DNA of 64,000 nucleotides from Pieris napi (Eukaryota > Arthropoda > Insecta > Lepidoptera > Pieridae), in the NCBI RefSeq assembly GCF_905475465.1, contig NC_062243.1:8394267-8458266 (forward strand), given 5' to 3'. The notes beneath the pieces were generated by a model, which saw only the letters and a program-made list of their open reading frames with translations, made no database searches and was not told the origin of the DNA. Shown one piece after another: positions 9,801-19,349 of the stretch. The translations under genes and the position numbers were made by a program. The first letter of the stretch is position 1. Every line of letters begins with the position of its first letter.

Positions 9801-12174
9801 ACTTAGTAGTACGGGAGGTAGCAACGTTTGAAAAGAAAGAATTTTAGGTCAGCTGATTTTGTGATATGTCTTCCTACTTGCAGTTTCGGTTAGAGTCTGG
9901 CCAATCTGGCTGGCGGTAGCGGTTGCGTTCATTAGTGCGCATCCTATCTGTCCGGTAATAATCCTGGATTTTAAAAGCATTTTAAGAAGCGTAATTTTTT
10001 ATTTTTCCTTTTTAAATAAGTCTACCTGACATACTTTTTTTATTGCCAGACATTTTTCACATTGCTAACTATGTGCCAGACGTGATTTTAAGTTTTTTTT
10101 TTTATAAAAATTTCAAAGTATTTTAGAATGTCTGTAATTTTAATATTATGTTATTTGAATATAAGAAAAACTAAAAATGAATGTGCCAGACATTAATTCG
10201 ATTGTTAAGTCTTGAATTAAAATGAAAAAGTATTGCAGTATGATGAAGCATTGCATTTTAAGAAGCGTAATTTTTAATTTTTCCTTTTTAAATAAGTCTA
10301 CCTGACATACTTTTTTTATTGCCAGACATTTTTCACATTGCTAACTATGTGCCAGACGCGATTTTAAGTTTTTTTTTTAATAAAAATTTCAAAGTATTTT
10401 AGAATGTCTGTAATTTTAATATTATGTTATTTGAATATAAGAAAAACTAAAAATGAATTTGCCAGACATTAATTCGATTGTTAAGTCTTGAATTAAAATG
10501 AAAAAGTATTGCATTATGATGAAGCATTGCATTTTAAGAAGCGTACTACTGCAATACTTTTTCATTTTAATTCAAAAAAAATTAAAATCGCGTCTGGCAC
10601 ATAGTTAGCAATGTGAAAAATGTCTGGCAATAAAAAAAGTATGTTAGGTAGACTTATTTAAAAAGGAAAAAATAAAAATTACGCTTCTTTAAATGCAATG
10701 CTTCATCATACTGCAATACTTTTTCATTTTAATTCAAGACTTAACAATCGAATTAATGTCTGGCAAATTCATTTTTAGTTTTTTTTATATTCAAATAACA
10801 TAATATTAAAATTACAGACATTCTAAAATACTTTGAAATTTTTATAAAAAAAACTTAAAATCGCGTCTGGCACATAGTTAGCAATGTGAAAAATGTCTGG
10901 CAATAAAAAAAGTATGTCAGGTAGACTTATTTAAAAAGGAAAAATTTAAAATTACGCTTCTTAAAATGCTTTTAAAATCCAGGATTATTACCGGACAGAT
11001 AGGATGCGCACTAATGAACGCAACCGCTACCGCCAGCTAGATTGCCCAGACTCTAACCGAAAGTGCAAGAAGGAAGACATATCACAAAATCAGCTGACCT
11101 GAAATTCTTTCTCGAAAACGTTGCTACCTCCCGTACTATAGTATTTTAGCTGTACCACATGCGTAGTATATTAAATCATTAATAACTGTAGTAACTTAAA
11201 TTTAACCCAGCCAGAATGTTGTAGTCTACAAATAAAATCGAATTGAAAGAAAAACTAAGCAACATGCTACAGCGAACATAGTATACGTATAGTAAACTGT
11301 TAAAACTTGTTCATGGACAGAAAACTAGTGACACATCTACAAAAGTCCTTTTGTGCAGTTTCAGCAATGCATACCGCAGCTAGCGAAGATCCAGAATTCA
11401 GTTATTAAAGAAACACACAGAAATATGACATTAAAAATATTTTAAATCATTAAAATAAAATTTTTTTATGTATTTCCACACCTTTTTTTAACGAAAACAA
11501 AATATATGCAAATGTAATAAATACCTCGAGGATAAACCAGTGTTCCCAGCCAGGGATAGGTTTCGATTTTGCCAAAGCCTTCGTAAACTACAGATATTGG
11601 TGAATTGTCTATTCCGCACTGTGCACGTGGTCTAACAGTTGATATGTTTAATTTTGGGACTGTAAAAGAAAGTTTAGCTAAACTATATATTGATTCAGTG
11701 CCTCGTCTACGCATGATAAATATAAAGAGCGTTTTTTAAGGCAGTTTTTGCCGCGCACCACCACTATGTGGAACAAGCTGCCCACTGAAGTATTCTATTC
11801 CGAACTATTCGACTTAGAGTCCTTTAGGAAAGCGTACTAAATCTTAAAAGGGCGACAATGCACTCGCCAACCTTTTAGCATTGAGAGTTTTCCTGTGCGT
11901 ATCACTGTCGTAAAAATTAATAAAATAGAAAAAGAAATGTGACACCGTGCCCATAAAGCGATTTACGTATGTAGGTGTAATTCCTGTATAGAAAATGTCT
12001 ATGGTCTTAAACATAAAGAAATCAGGCATAATAGGGCTTAATAGTACTAACGATATATATAGGAGTTCCATTATTATAAAACTTGCACATTCGGAAATTA
12101 ATAAGAATTAAAAATATTTATTTACCTCCCAATACAGTTTCCATTATAGCCGAAAGGATAATTAATACTTTCAT
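3532..12174 (-). CDS. Secreted catalytically dead serine protease homolog (10-exon gene)
   Basis: Gene span. Ten exons (12126-12174, 11525-11659, 9000-9096, 8431-8573, 7055-7126, 6491-6573, 5974-6093, 5151-5301, 4719-4840, 3532-3858) join in frame with phases 1,1,2,1,1,0,0,1,0 and encode about 432 residues. Residues 1-16 form a signal peptide. Residues about 31-265 follow the chymotrypsin fold: CGI, TYPWLGTLVY, HPDY, RPICAPP, a C-Y pair, the active-site-Ser block and a GPGCKAP block ending in W258. The catalytic His aligns with Met83 and the catalytic Asp with Thr130. Ser219 is kept, but its motif reads WRSGTI instead of GDSGGP. The protein should therefore be a non-proteolytic serine protease homolog secreted into haemolymph, gut or reproductive fluid. 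Such proteins often act as cofactors or decoys in insect immunity or reproduction; the specific role is unknown. Residues 284-432 are an unrecognised Cys-containing C-terminal extension. RNA support is not available here. Confidence 0.85.
3952..4232 (+). mobile_element. tRNA-derived SINE, copy 1 (intron 9)
   Basis: The head has an A-box-like GGCTTAGCGGC at about 3,962 and a B box GGTTCGATCCC at 4,005-4,015. The body contains AATGGACTTTC, a GTGAAGGAAAAC block and TCGACGGCATG, and the tail is AT-rich. The same family occurs at 29,983, 46,655, 53,266, 57,419 and 62,846. It lies antisense to the host gene, inside its last intron. Confidence 0.75.
4414..4583. mobile_element. MITE with 24 bp inverted ends, copy 1 (intron 9)
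   Basis: The left end GCCTGGCGATTCTGTAACTC and the right end match as inverted repeats over 24 bp with one mismatch. The interior shares CTACAAGCTCCCTCCTTATC with the copy at 49,681-49,846. There is no coding capacity. The target duplication is unclear. Confidence 0.65.
4719..4840 (-). CDS. Serine protease homolog exon 9 (linker)
   Basis: An AATTTTCCAG acceptor joins in phase 1, and the exon ends at the strong donor AAT|GTAAGTAGG. It encodes a polar linker with one Cys in RFGPCDPEE. An ATG 49 bp upstream is in the same frame and would add a hydrophobic start (MACIFVYFVVIG), so this could instead be the first exon of a separate secreted protein. The phase match with exon 8 favours continuation. 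Confidence 0.65.
5151..5301 (-). CDS. Serine protease homolog exon 8 (end of protease fold)
   Basis: A TTTTTTTAG-type acceptor is followed by VGIGVMGPGCKAPSR, the G-GC-P motif near the end of trypsin-like domains, then Y..V...WV for the final helix. The spacing from Tyr to Trp is about three residues shorter than usual. The exon ends in phase 1 at a strong GTAAGTG donor. Confidence 0.83.
5498..5937 (-). mobile_element. mariner deletion derivative (intron 7)
   Basis: The 440 bp element is flanked by TA on both sides and has inverted ends around TAGGTAACAC and GTGTTACCCA. It keeps only the start of a transposase gene. The better-preserved relative at 58,350-59,025 shares the ends and the CTAACTGGCCAGTTCTAAAC-type subterminal block. 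Its position 36 bp from exon 7 shows that the intron tolerated the insertion. Confidence 0.75.
5550..5818 (-). pseudogene. mariner transposase N-terminal remnant
   Basis: From the ATG at 5,818 the frame reads NLTRENFRSMIYYDFRYGLT, then EAPSRATIYNW. This is the N-terminal helix-turn-helix region of mariner transposases. A stop at 5,621-5,623 breaks the frame, although recognisable sequence continues in another frame (DDPREGR, TATTED) to about 5,550. The catalytic domain is deleted. It is non-functional. Confidence 0.75.
5974..6093 (-). CDS. Serine protease homolog exon 7 (degenerate active-Ser block)
   Basis: A TCCTTTCAG acceptor opens exactly 40 codons, phase 0 on both sides. MWPSHVLCA matches the MCAG region. 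CIWRSGTIL sits where C-GDSGGPL is expected, so the Ser is retained (residue 219) but the Asp-Ser-Gly-Gly environment is gone. The exon ends NGQWSL and joins VGIGV in the next exon, as in active enzymes. The donor is GTTAGA, weaker than the others. The mariner derivative ends only 36 bp downstream, inside the intron. Confidence 0.82.
6491..6573 (-). CDS. Serine protease homolog exon 6
   Basis: A run of eight T followed by AG marks the acceptor. The exon encodes a DCHKSRIMVYKMAYV strand followed by EECQEFY, the usual C..-Y pair ahead of the MCAG region. It ends in phase 0 at GAG|GTAATT. Confidence 0.8.
7055..7126 (-). CDS. Serine protease homolog exon 5 (PICAPP block)
   Basis: This 72 bp exon is bounded by AATTCACAG and G|GTAATT and is in phase 1 on both sides, so skipping it would not break the frame. 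It encodes FRPICAPPVALNNAQFYAM, the counterpart of the PICLP segment and the following strand. It supplies the section that would otherwise be missing between exons 4 and 6. Confidence 0.8.
7975..8235 (-). pseudogene. Non-LTR retrotransposon RT fragment (intron 4)
   Basis: On the minus strand KYLGLIID at about 8,230 matches the late RT motif of jockey/CR1-type elements. Further on, CQQILSYCMSVWGEA matches the thumb region. Two stops and frame changes lie between. It is in the same orientation as the host gene, within intron 4. Confidence 0.6.
8431..8573 (-). CDS. Serine protease homolog exon 4 (catalytic Asp lost)
   Basis: A TGATCACAG acceptor resumes in phase 2. The exon reads RVILGT, then HPDY, then TIIQL, matching the usual V-LG...HP-Y...NDIALL layout. 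The residue aligned with the catalytic Asp is Thr130. The exon ends in phase 1 at a G|GTAAAT donor. Confidence 0.85.
9000..9096 (-). CDS. Serine protease homolog exon 3 (catalytic His lost)
   Basis: A TATTTACAG acceptor is followed by a phase-1 join. The motif VLVSKQMAVGPAMDI aligns with the usual SLIS..VLTAAHC segment. The catalytic His is Met83, and the following Cys of the His-loop disulfide is Asp84. The exon ends in phase 2 (AG|GTGACA). Only this frame of the exon is open. Confidence 0.8.
9300..9520. repeat. GC-richer patch in intron 2, probable old repeat
   Basis: Base composition is clearly richer in G and C than the surroundings, with CTCCGGCCAGG and GGCCGGCGGGACC blocks. No exon with compatible splice sites was found on the gene's strand. 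Element type unknown. Confidence 0.3.
9807..11138. mobile_element. Foldback-type element with internal tandem repeats (intron 2)
   Basis: The outer ends TAGTACGGGAGGTAGCAACG and its reverse complement match over 20 bp, and the two arms stay complementary almost to the centre near 10,548. The left arm contains two copies of a roughly 276 bp unit (marked by AAGAAGCGTA at 9,984, 10,260 and 10,536) rich in TGCCAGAC motifs. The right arm is the mirror image, shortened by a deletion near 10,577. TAG follows the right end and precedes the left, a possible 3 bp target duplication. There is no ORF. The family is unknown to me. Confidence 0.75.
11525..11659 (-). CDS. Serine protease homolog exon 2 (domain N-terminus)
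   Basis: A CTTTTACAG acceptor precedes 44 full codons. The exon contains a Cys-Gly-Ile motif and a TYPWLGTLVY segment, which matches the first strand after the activation site of trypsin-like enzymes. There is no R-IVGG cleavage site: the equivalent position reads VVYEG, so classical zymogen activation is unlikely. The exon ends in phase 1 at a GTATTT donor. Confidence 0.85.
11745..11865 (+). pseudogene. Non-LTR retrotransposon RT C-terminal scrap (intron 1)
   Basis: The plus strand reads FLPRTTTMWNKLPTEVF, then a stop after FRKAY. This is the C-terminal signature of a common insect jockey/CR1-type RT. Related pieces lie at 12,560, 56,223 and 60,000. Confidence 0.6.
12126..12174 (-). CDS. 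Serine protease homolog exon 1 (signal peptide)
   Basis: The exon opens with ATG and encodes 16 residues, MKVLIILSAIMETVLG, a short hydrophobic secretion signal. It ends in phase 1 at a G|GTAAAT donor. The next good acceptor on this strand, at 11,659, resumes in the matching phase. Confidence 0.75.
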
Positions 12175-12213
12175 TACTATTTCAGTATTGCAATTCGTTT
12201 TTATTAAGAATTA

Positions 12214-12218
12214 CACTG
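12214..12218 (-). promoter_or_regulatory. Possible arthropod initiator upstream of the serine protease homolog
   Basis: The minus strand reads TCAGT, the arthropod initiator, 40 bases before the exon 1 ATG. No TATA box stands at the usual distance; a TATAAAT near 12,285 is too far upstream. Confidence 0.25.
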
Positions 12219-12559
12219 ATTCACGGTTATGTTAATGAATAAAGAATGGATGTGTACTGTTATTGCTTCAAAGTAAATATTTATAAATGAGCGTAAAACA
12301 TTTATAAAGCAGTTCTCGTTTTGCCTGCGGAATTACCTGTTTTAAAAATATATAAGTACACAAGTTGAGATCGAAAACTAATTTAATTTAAATGCAAGTA
12401 AATACACAAAAAGGTTTTATTGCCAGTATCTTACCGTCTCTAAAGTAAATAAGATAATGCGAAATATTAAGGAATGCTAACTAATGCAGATCTTTATAAT
12501 ATTTTCTTCTTAATTTCGTTCGGATTAATATATGCAGCTGAGTTTCATCATCGGACGTC

Positions 12560-12640
12560 GGCCGGAATTCGAAAATCCATCCTGATCACCTCGATGTCCG
12601 TCGTTCCACAACTGACCGTTATTTAAGACAATTTTTATAA
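12560..12640 (+). pseudogene. Non-LTR retrotransposon RT scrap
   Basis: The plus frame reads DHLDVRRSTTDRYLRQF, which matches FDVRRSTTGRFL in the copy at 56,223-56,561. It is a short 5'-truncated remnant. Confidence 0.5.
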
Positions 12641-12737
12641 CTTGAAGCATCTTATAAAACCTAACCTTTAACTCTTTAACGCACAAAACCGAAAGAGAGC
12701 CTCTTTTGTTTCTGCATTTATAATATACATTTTTCAT

Positions 12738-13725
12738 TTATAATGTTAATTTTTCATGTTATATACCATAGTAAAGTTAGGTAAAATCTATTTAAAGACA
12801 GAATCAATGTCGAGAGGAAAGTATTTCCTTGTCGGAATGTCGTTACGTGAACTATTGGTAGGGTTTTCAACACGCTAATGACTCAGGGCTGTCACTGATT
12901 TATTGTTTTACATTTACCCCACTAGGAACCTTAATGGTTGTACTGGGAGAAAAATTAACGATTACAAAAGATTGTGGTATGTATAAAGATCTATTTATAG
13001 TGAGGGTATCTCAGTACATTAGGGTATTATAATAGTGGGCATATATAATACTCGTTATACTCAGAGGACTCCGAAACATACTAATTTAAGACTTATAATA
13101 AAACTTGTTTTAGAATTAGTTGAAATTCAATTTAGTGTAAAGTTCAGGGAAATGAAATTCCAAGAAATTAAAAAACATTATTTTATTTGAAACATAAATT
13201 TGTCTAGTATTAAATTGTAAACCAGTTAATTCGGAATATTTAATGGAACGGAATATTTAAGATTAAGAGTGCTTATGTTAAATGAAACGAGTATTTTAAA
13301 GTAATCAAAGTGTTAATTATTTATTATAATTTATAAACCAGACAATGGCGGAAAAGGTAGTAGGTACACAGAGTAATCATAGTGATCAGACGTGACTTAG
13401 ACATCTATAGACTTATACATTATTTGTGAGGCGCCAAATTTAAATTTCATACAACACATTATTTTAAATGTTTATGTAAGTTAAGTGGGAAATCACCAGA
13501 ATCCTCTGATATTTAAACGCCTTATTGTTGCGGAAGAAGGTTCAACAACCTCACGGTTTTTGATGAAGATACGTATTTTTAAAATACAAATTTAATAATA
13601 TAAAAGTGACAACCCTAGCCGAGTTAGCTTCGTTAACAGATCGCGACAGTTGGGCAGGAACCACTTCACCATCTTGTTATACAATACTTTGTGCCGTACT
13701 TTTCATGCCATTTCAATGATTTCAC
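12738..13725. other. AT-rich stretch, nothing recognised
   Basis: It lies upstream of the serine protease homolog gene. No exon, TIR pair or SINE box was seen. Confidence 0.4.
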
Positions 13726-14232
13726 TACAGTTTCGCGGTACGTTTAACAGGTTATGTATTTGATTTGACTTATTACGAACTCTTTCATATGAATTTTCAT
13801 ATTTTCCAAGAGTTAGAAGCATACATTTTCACATGCATTGAAAATTACAAGGCGCAATGTTTATCGACATATATATAACTATAAATAACTTAACTGCTAT
13901 TATTGTTTTGACATTACAAATAATTAATATGACATGCCTATGTTAATATGCGGATTTTTTATTAATCAATCTGAATGTACCACTTTCTTTGAAAATAAAC
14001 CATTTATTATTATTTGTATCTTTATTACGTAGATTTAGAAACTTGTAGATCAAAACACAAATCGACAACCAATCGGATCTTCGCATGTCTTTCCCATAAG
14101 AATACTCTGATTGGTCCATGCGTTGTTCATATAACGCTCTTTTTCCCTCGACTTTTGTACTCAACATTCGCATATTACAGTTTCGCGGTACGTTTAACAA
14201 GTTAGATATTTGATTTGAATTATTACGAACTT
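13726..14232. repeat. Pair of ~57 bp direct repeats, 449 bp apart
   Basis: 13,726-13,792 and 14,175-14,232 share TACAGTTTCGCGGTACGTTTAA-like sequence through GATTTGA-TTATTACGAACT with a few substitutions. The 390 bp between them holds no intact gene. This could be an old tandem duplication or the short terminal repeats of a decayed element. Confidence 0.6.
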
Positions 14233-14235
14233 ATT

Positions 14236-14880
14236 ACTTTATTCGATAAAGATGAGACCTATTTTTCTATAAGAGTTTTTGTTATATCAAAATCCTAAGT
14301 ACATGTTATGGCGTCTTGTCCATAAATAAAGATATAATACGTTTTTGACATAGAAGAGGCATACTTAGCGCTTAAAATCCACAAAATGTAGCCACTAATC
14401 CCATTGGGATAAATATAAATTCGATAGATTTGGTGTACTATAATGGTCAGTACTTTGCGCTCGTTTTCTTAGCGTGTTTGATGATATTCTCGCAATATAT
14501 AACTCTACTTAAAACACAAAGAAATATTTAAATCGCGTGGATACAATGCGAGAATGTACACGTGTTGAGAAAACTAGAAACTTCAAACTCAATTCTTGTT
14601 CAATCATATTTAAAGTAGCTTTATATTCTACATGCAAACTTTCTTTGTATGAAAGCGTGGGGAATTTTATTCTCTTTAAATACAATGTTAATGCATATGG
14701 TGATTGTGTTCAGTAACTATGACAAGTTAATCCATTTTATCAGTATAATAAATATTTAGATTCTTTAGTGATAAGGTTTTTTCACAATTATATCGTTATT
14801 ATTTTCCAAAACCTGATTCATAAATAAATGATTGAAACCATTAATTTATACATAAATACCTTTTTCTGTTTCACTGATTA
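14236..14880. other. AT-rich stretch, nothing recognised
   Basis: No coding frame or repeat structure was noticed. Confidence 0.4.
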
Positions 14881-14883
14881 GGG

Positions 14884-15141
14884 GCCGTTCCAGTATTATG
14901 TAAGTACTCTAGGGGGTCTTTGATTTTCTTAATTGGTGATTACGTCATCAGTAATTATTTACTTTTTTACACATATTACCAACACATCGTCTATAGTTGA
15001 AAACGAAATGCATTTTCGAGGATTCCTAGAAAAAAATAATACGTTTATGTACTATTATATTTGAGAACTTTGCTTACTTTTGCTGACAAGAGGAGGGGGG
15101 TATAAATTGCAGTAAATCTGCTTACGTAATACTTGAACGGC
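14884..15141. mobile_element. Short TIR element (GCCGTTCAAGTATTACGTAA family)
   Basis: The left end GCCGTTCCAGTATTATGTAA and the right end are inverted repeats with about 19 of 21 matches. The interior has a GGAGGGGGGT run near the right end and no ORF. A more decayed relative lies at 32,379-32,650. Confidence 0.6.
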
Positions 15142-16262
15142 TGTTTATATGGATAATAGTTTTTCAGGGTTTAATTCTACGGCGTTATTGAAGCCGTTAT
15201 ATATATTTTCGTAACTGAAGCGTGGTTTAAAGTAAAATTTATGAATTTTGAACGGAACGGATAAACAAAAAGATGAAATTATGCAAATGGAGTAGTCAAC
15301 GCCATCCTTCATCGCACGGCATCAACTTCACTTAATACACTTTTAGGGCTGTTACCAATTTCTAAAATATTTTTCAAATATTATATTACGTTTAAAATAT
15401 GGTTTAAAGTGAAGCATAGAGAGTCAGTAGCGATATATATTCCGAAACTAGAATGAACGAATTATTTCCACTAGAAATAATACTTCCGTTCTCAGTTGTG
15501 TGTGTAATGCCTGTTTTACTACATTTAAATCTATTTTCCCAAAGTAATATGGGACAAATCAAAATGAATGGACAGTATTTGATAACGTACTTCTCGAGAT
15601 TGATTAGGGATAGAAGCCTCCACAGCAACAGGATAATTAGAGAGGTTTTGAATTTGATTAAATCTAACAAAAATCAACTAGCCTAAATCGATTAAAAAAA
15701 TTTACAAAACAATTTATATCTTTGATCAACCTTGAATGACCTTATTTGAATTGAATTGGAAAAAGTGTTCCACACAAAAGTGTTCTTAATTATTCCTATT
15801 TATATAGTCATTCATCAAGTAGGTGTGTATGATTAATAAGCATTGTTATTTATTAACATGACTATAAGATATTTAAATAGTAAATAAATTAGAAGATCCT
15901 TTGGCAACTATCTTTTTATCATACTTTTAGAGGTAACTCGGCGTTTCGCGAACTATTCACTTATAGCCATAATTTATTGATATGTTATTAATTTCAAGTA
16001 CATTTTATTATCTAAACCTCTATTCAAACTTATGGACAACCCTAAGTATGAAAATAGCTTAGATAGTATCAAGTTTCGCTTAAAACCAAACAATTACTAA
16101 GCGAAAACATGGAAATTGAAATACTATATTAAAATAAAAAATGTGAAAACCTAATTGAATTGACACTAGGAGGCTTACATTTTCAATTTCGGGTTTCAAA
16201 AAACCCAGTTATTATGACTGTAATTGGGTTAGTTTAGTGTTAATCTATGTATTACTAACTTC
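15142..16262. other. No supported feature
   Basis: A 77-codon plus-strand frame at 15,453-15,686 and an 88-codon minus-strand frame over the same bases overlap completely. Neither has a family signature or good splice sites. Nothing else was seen. Confidence 0.35.
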
Positions 16263-16500
16263 TTAGTAGTCTGTGTCCGTCTCATTTGTCATTGTCAAGC
16301 CTGGGTGATGGTAAAACCTGTAAGGAACTTTACTAATCGGCCTCTGCTCTGTGCCAGTCACAATAAGTTTTTCTAAAGTTTCTGGACCTTTACGTGTAAC
16401 AAGTCAAAAAAGTGTTTTCTTAGCTGTCCAGGGAATACTAAGCTTTTATCACCACATTTCCAAAGCATTTACATTCCTCCTTTAAAATGTTTCCATTCTC
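16263..16500 (-). pseudogene. Frameshifted coding remnant, possible processed pseudogene
   Basis: The minus strand carries two adjacent reading blocks in different frames. The first reads GDKSLVFPGQLRKHFFDLL. One base out of register, GPETLEKLIVTGTEQ continues into RFYHHPG and ends at a stop at 16,263. The codon pattern looks protein-derived and no TE domain is recognised. A retrocopy of a host gene, perhaps mitochondrial, is a guess; no poly(A) tract was seen at the 3' side. Confidence 0.35.
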
Positions 16501-17049
16501 CTGGATTCAGGGCCATTAAAGAAAATTGGAAATATCAGAGTCTTAACCAATATCTTCTTTGATAAAATAAATTAAACTCAAAAGATGAAACAATTTATTA
16601 TTGGACAAGATATTTTATTGACCAATCACATTTAAACCCAACATATCATCATTTTGTATTTCTTTTATTCCAAGTTTAATGAAACAAAGTCAATGTTATT
16701 TCCTTTAAATAATCTTATACTAATTGCATTTTCGAAACTAAATAGGTCCTAAAAGGCTGTCTAATGGGCCAAGTTCCATACAAACATGGTAGGTATTGCT
16801 GCTAAGTTGATCGTTCCGATGCAAATGCCCGCATGTTTGCTGCATTATATTGGTCCTTGTGAAATTGCTCAACTTTTGATATGTTCCAGTAACAAGCTAA
16901 AGCGTTTTTGAGTAAAATTTTATACCTAAGACTTCTTAAAAGCTTATCTTGTATGGCAAATCATAATCTACTAGATATTAAAAACTTATGAATTTCTTGC
17001 AACCTCACAAATTGGCGAAGACTGTTTAAACAAAATATTGTAAACCTAT

Positions 17050-17215
17050 TTTAAAAGAGTAAGTGTGGAGTTTCTTGCCCATTCTTCTCCACACGAAACT
17101 ACCTTTTGGAAGGGGCAACTAGAATCTTCTTTATATTTTATTTGACGTACACAGGTGGCATTTTAGGTGGTCTAATTGAAATCAATGATTTGACTTGACT
17201 TGACTTGCTTCATGC
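17050..17215 (+). mobile_element. Non-LTR retrotransposon 3' tail
   Basis: The sequence GGAGTTTCTTGCCCATTCTT, then CACGAAACTACC and a TTTGACGTACA block, ends in a TTGAC(TTGAC) microsatellite-like tail. The same tail occurs inverted at 22,031-22,160. Only the 3' end of the element is present. Confidence 0.5.
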
Positions 17216-17760
17216 CCTTAATTATCGTGATGTGCCTGCCCGATAGTTTGGAAAGAATCCCACCACCTTGAACCTACCTCCGTCTGTTACTGTTTGGTGC
17301 AGACATCCCATACTTATTTATGTATTCATATATCCACTACTCATGTGTTATGGTACCACTGTAGGGCGAAGGAATCCGTAGGGTTGTTGGGTTCTTCGTT
17401 TTCATCCTCTCATATATCTAGTGCAGCTTTATAGATATACTCCTGACACTTATTCCATATAAATTTAATGAGATGTGTTATCTCACAGTCCACAGGCTGG
17501 CAAGCTGTACAAAATCTTTGTGAACTTTATTAACCAAGTGTCTAATTCGGGTCAAAGATGCATATTTTTGCTTAATAATTTGTTTCATTTTAAAAAGTAT
17601 TTTTCTATAATTTTTTTTTATCTTTCTCTCATTCGAACTTTACAATCATACTAGGTAATCTTAACTAAAAGTTTTGATCATTTTACAGCGTGAAATTTCT
17701 TAATTTCAATAAAAATGTACAAATTGACAAAAATGATAGAATAAATCTCGCTGTAAGCCA

Positions 17761-17961
17761 ATGCCTTGGTATCTGCTGAGACATCGTTTCCGGCAGTATT
17801 ATGATTTTGCTGTCGTACGCTTATTGAGCAGTCCTGTATCTACGCTGAATGCACTTTTCTATACTTCGTACGGTCTGCATAAATTATTAAATAATGTTGA
17901 ATCATACATTCTACCACAGGTCAAAGCTTTGTTACCAAGAAATAATGAATTGTATGCTTAA
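17761..17961 (+). CDS. Unassigned 66-codon ORF
   Basis: ATG to stop encodes 66 residues beginning MPWYLLRHRFRQYYDF, with mixed, non-repetitive codons. A CATTTTACAG acceptor lies 70 bp upstream but opens a different frame. It may be a decayed exon rather than a gene. Nothing in it is recognised. Confidence 0.2.
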   Translation: MPWYLLRHRFRQYYDFAVVRLLSSPVSTLNALFYTSYGLHKLLNNVESYILPQVKALLPRNNELYA

Positions 17962-18066
17962 TGACGTAAAACTATCTGCAATTACACATTTGATTACATA
18001 GGCGGATCACTTCTTACCTCTAAAGAAAACTGATCAGTAAAGTAGGTATAGAATCGTATATAAAAT

Positions 18067-18706
18067 ATAAAAAATTGGTTGTCTGTAAAGTCGGTTTACT
18101 GACGATAGTTGAACGTGACAACGTCATAAGAAAACTACTGATGGAATGGTTGCATTTTTCAAAAGAGAATTTTAATTTTATTGATTTGATAGACATTTTG
18201 TATGGATATAGAGAAGGAGGTAAATGGAAATCACAATTGAATTGATCAAGTTTCATTTATTTGTACGCATAAATACAATTATGTAATTTTTTTTTCGCTC
18301 GTTCCGCGCTCTCGCTTGCACTTCAAGCCTTTAATGGAACGCCTCAGAGGTAACGCCGCGCCGCTAGGTAACGCCGCATGAGTCATGTTTTTTCGTGCGT
18401 GCAGCCGGCTCCATCGAATTATAAGACGTTGTCACGTCAAAATTGGTAAAAAAATCGGTTGTCTGTAATGTCGGTTTACTGACGATAGTTGAACGTGACA
18501 ACGTCATGAATCGCTCACTCAAGTAGGAGAGAGACAGATGTCGAACGCTGAAGAGCGCGGAGTCCGATTGTGCCTCTCTATCGCTTCGCGCTCTCGCTTG
18601 CACTTCAAGCCTTAAACGGAACGCCTCAGAGTGAGATAACGCCGCATGAGTAATGTTTTTTCGTGCGTGCAGCCGGCTCCATCGAATTATAAGACGTTGT
18701 CACGTC
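18067..18706. mobile_element. Two tandem copies of a ~255 bp MITE-like element
   Basis: Each copy starts TCGGTTGTCTGTAAAGTCGG (the first with TTGG), continues through a GAACGTGACAACGTC block and ends in GACGTTGTCACGTC; these two blocks are inverted to each other. The first copy (about 18,071-18,438) has its middle replaced. The second (18,453-18,706) is intact. The GC-rich core ends in the conserved GTGCGTGCAGCCGGCTCCAT. Further copies lie at 31,786 and 32,808. The ORFs in it recur only because the repeat recurs. Confidence 0.7.
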
Positions 18707-19092
18707 AATAAATCACTATATTGAAAAGTCGAATTAAAAGGTCTCGCTAATAATGTTACGTGCAGTAAAAGATCTAATAAGCAAACATAATGTACAGCTA
18801 AAGAGATAGAAACTTTAATTCTATCTCTTCCTATTTATATTGATGAAAATCACATTAGCCAACAAAACATTTTTGCTGACCCTACAAGAGATGAATACAG
18901 CCTCACATGTTATGTCATTCCGTCAGTCTTAACTGGAGTATAGAACATCCCATTATGCAACCAACAATACAATTTTTTTTAATATACGAAAACTATAGGA
19001 AAATAACAAAATTCTCAGTCTTCACTAGAGGGACTACTTTTAATATAATTTAGCAGCACATCAATATTAATAGTTAATAATAGGTCTCTGCA

Positions 19093-19200
19093 GTTGGGTT
19101 ATGGAATTCACTTCCCGTCTCTATTCGCTTAGCTCCTTCTCTATCTTCCTTTAAATTTCTTCTGTAGAAACATTCACTGTCCACATCGGATCCCTAACTT
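19093..19200 (+). pseudogene. Non-LTR RT C-terminal scrap
   Basis: The plus frame reads LWNSLPVSIRLAPSLSSFKF, then LL and a stop. This is the conserved C-terminal end of jockey-type RT proteins. Confidence 0.6.
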
Positions 19201-19349
19201 TCGAACTAACTACTAACTGATGTGCAGACTGCTCTTAAATTAAATTATCATGGTTCATGTGCACTTTTTATTTTTTATGCATCCTTTATTAGTTTAGTTT
19301 GTTTTTTGTTCCTGTTTAGTTGTTTTTCCTTAACAACTATATTATGTTA

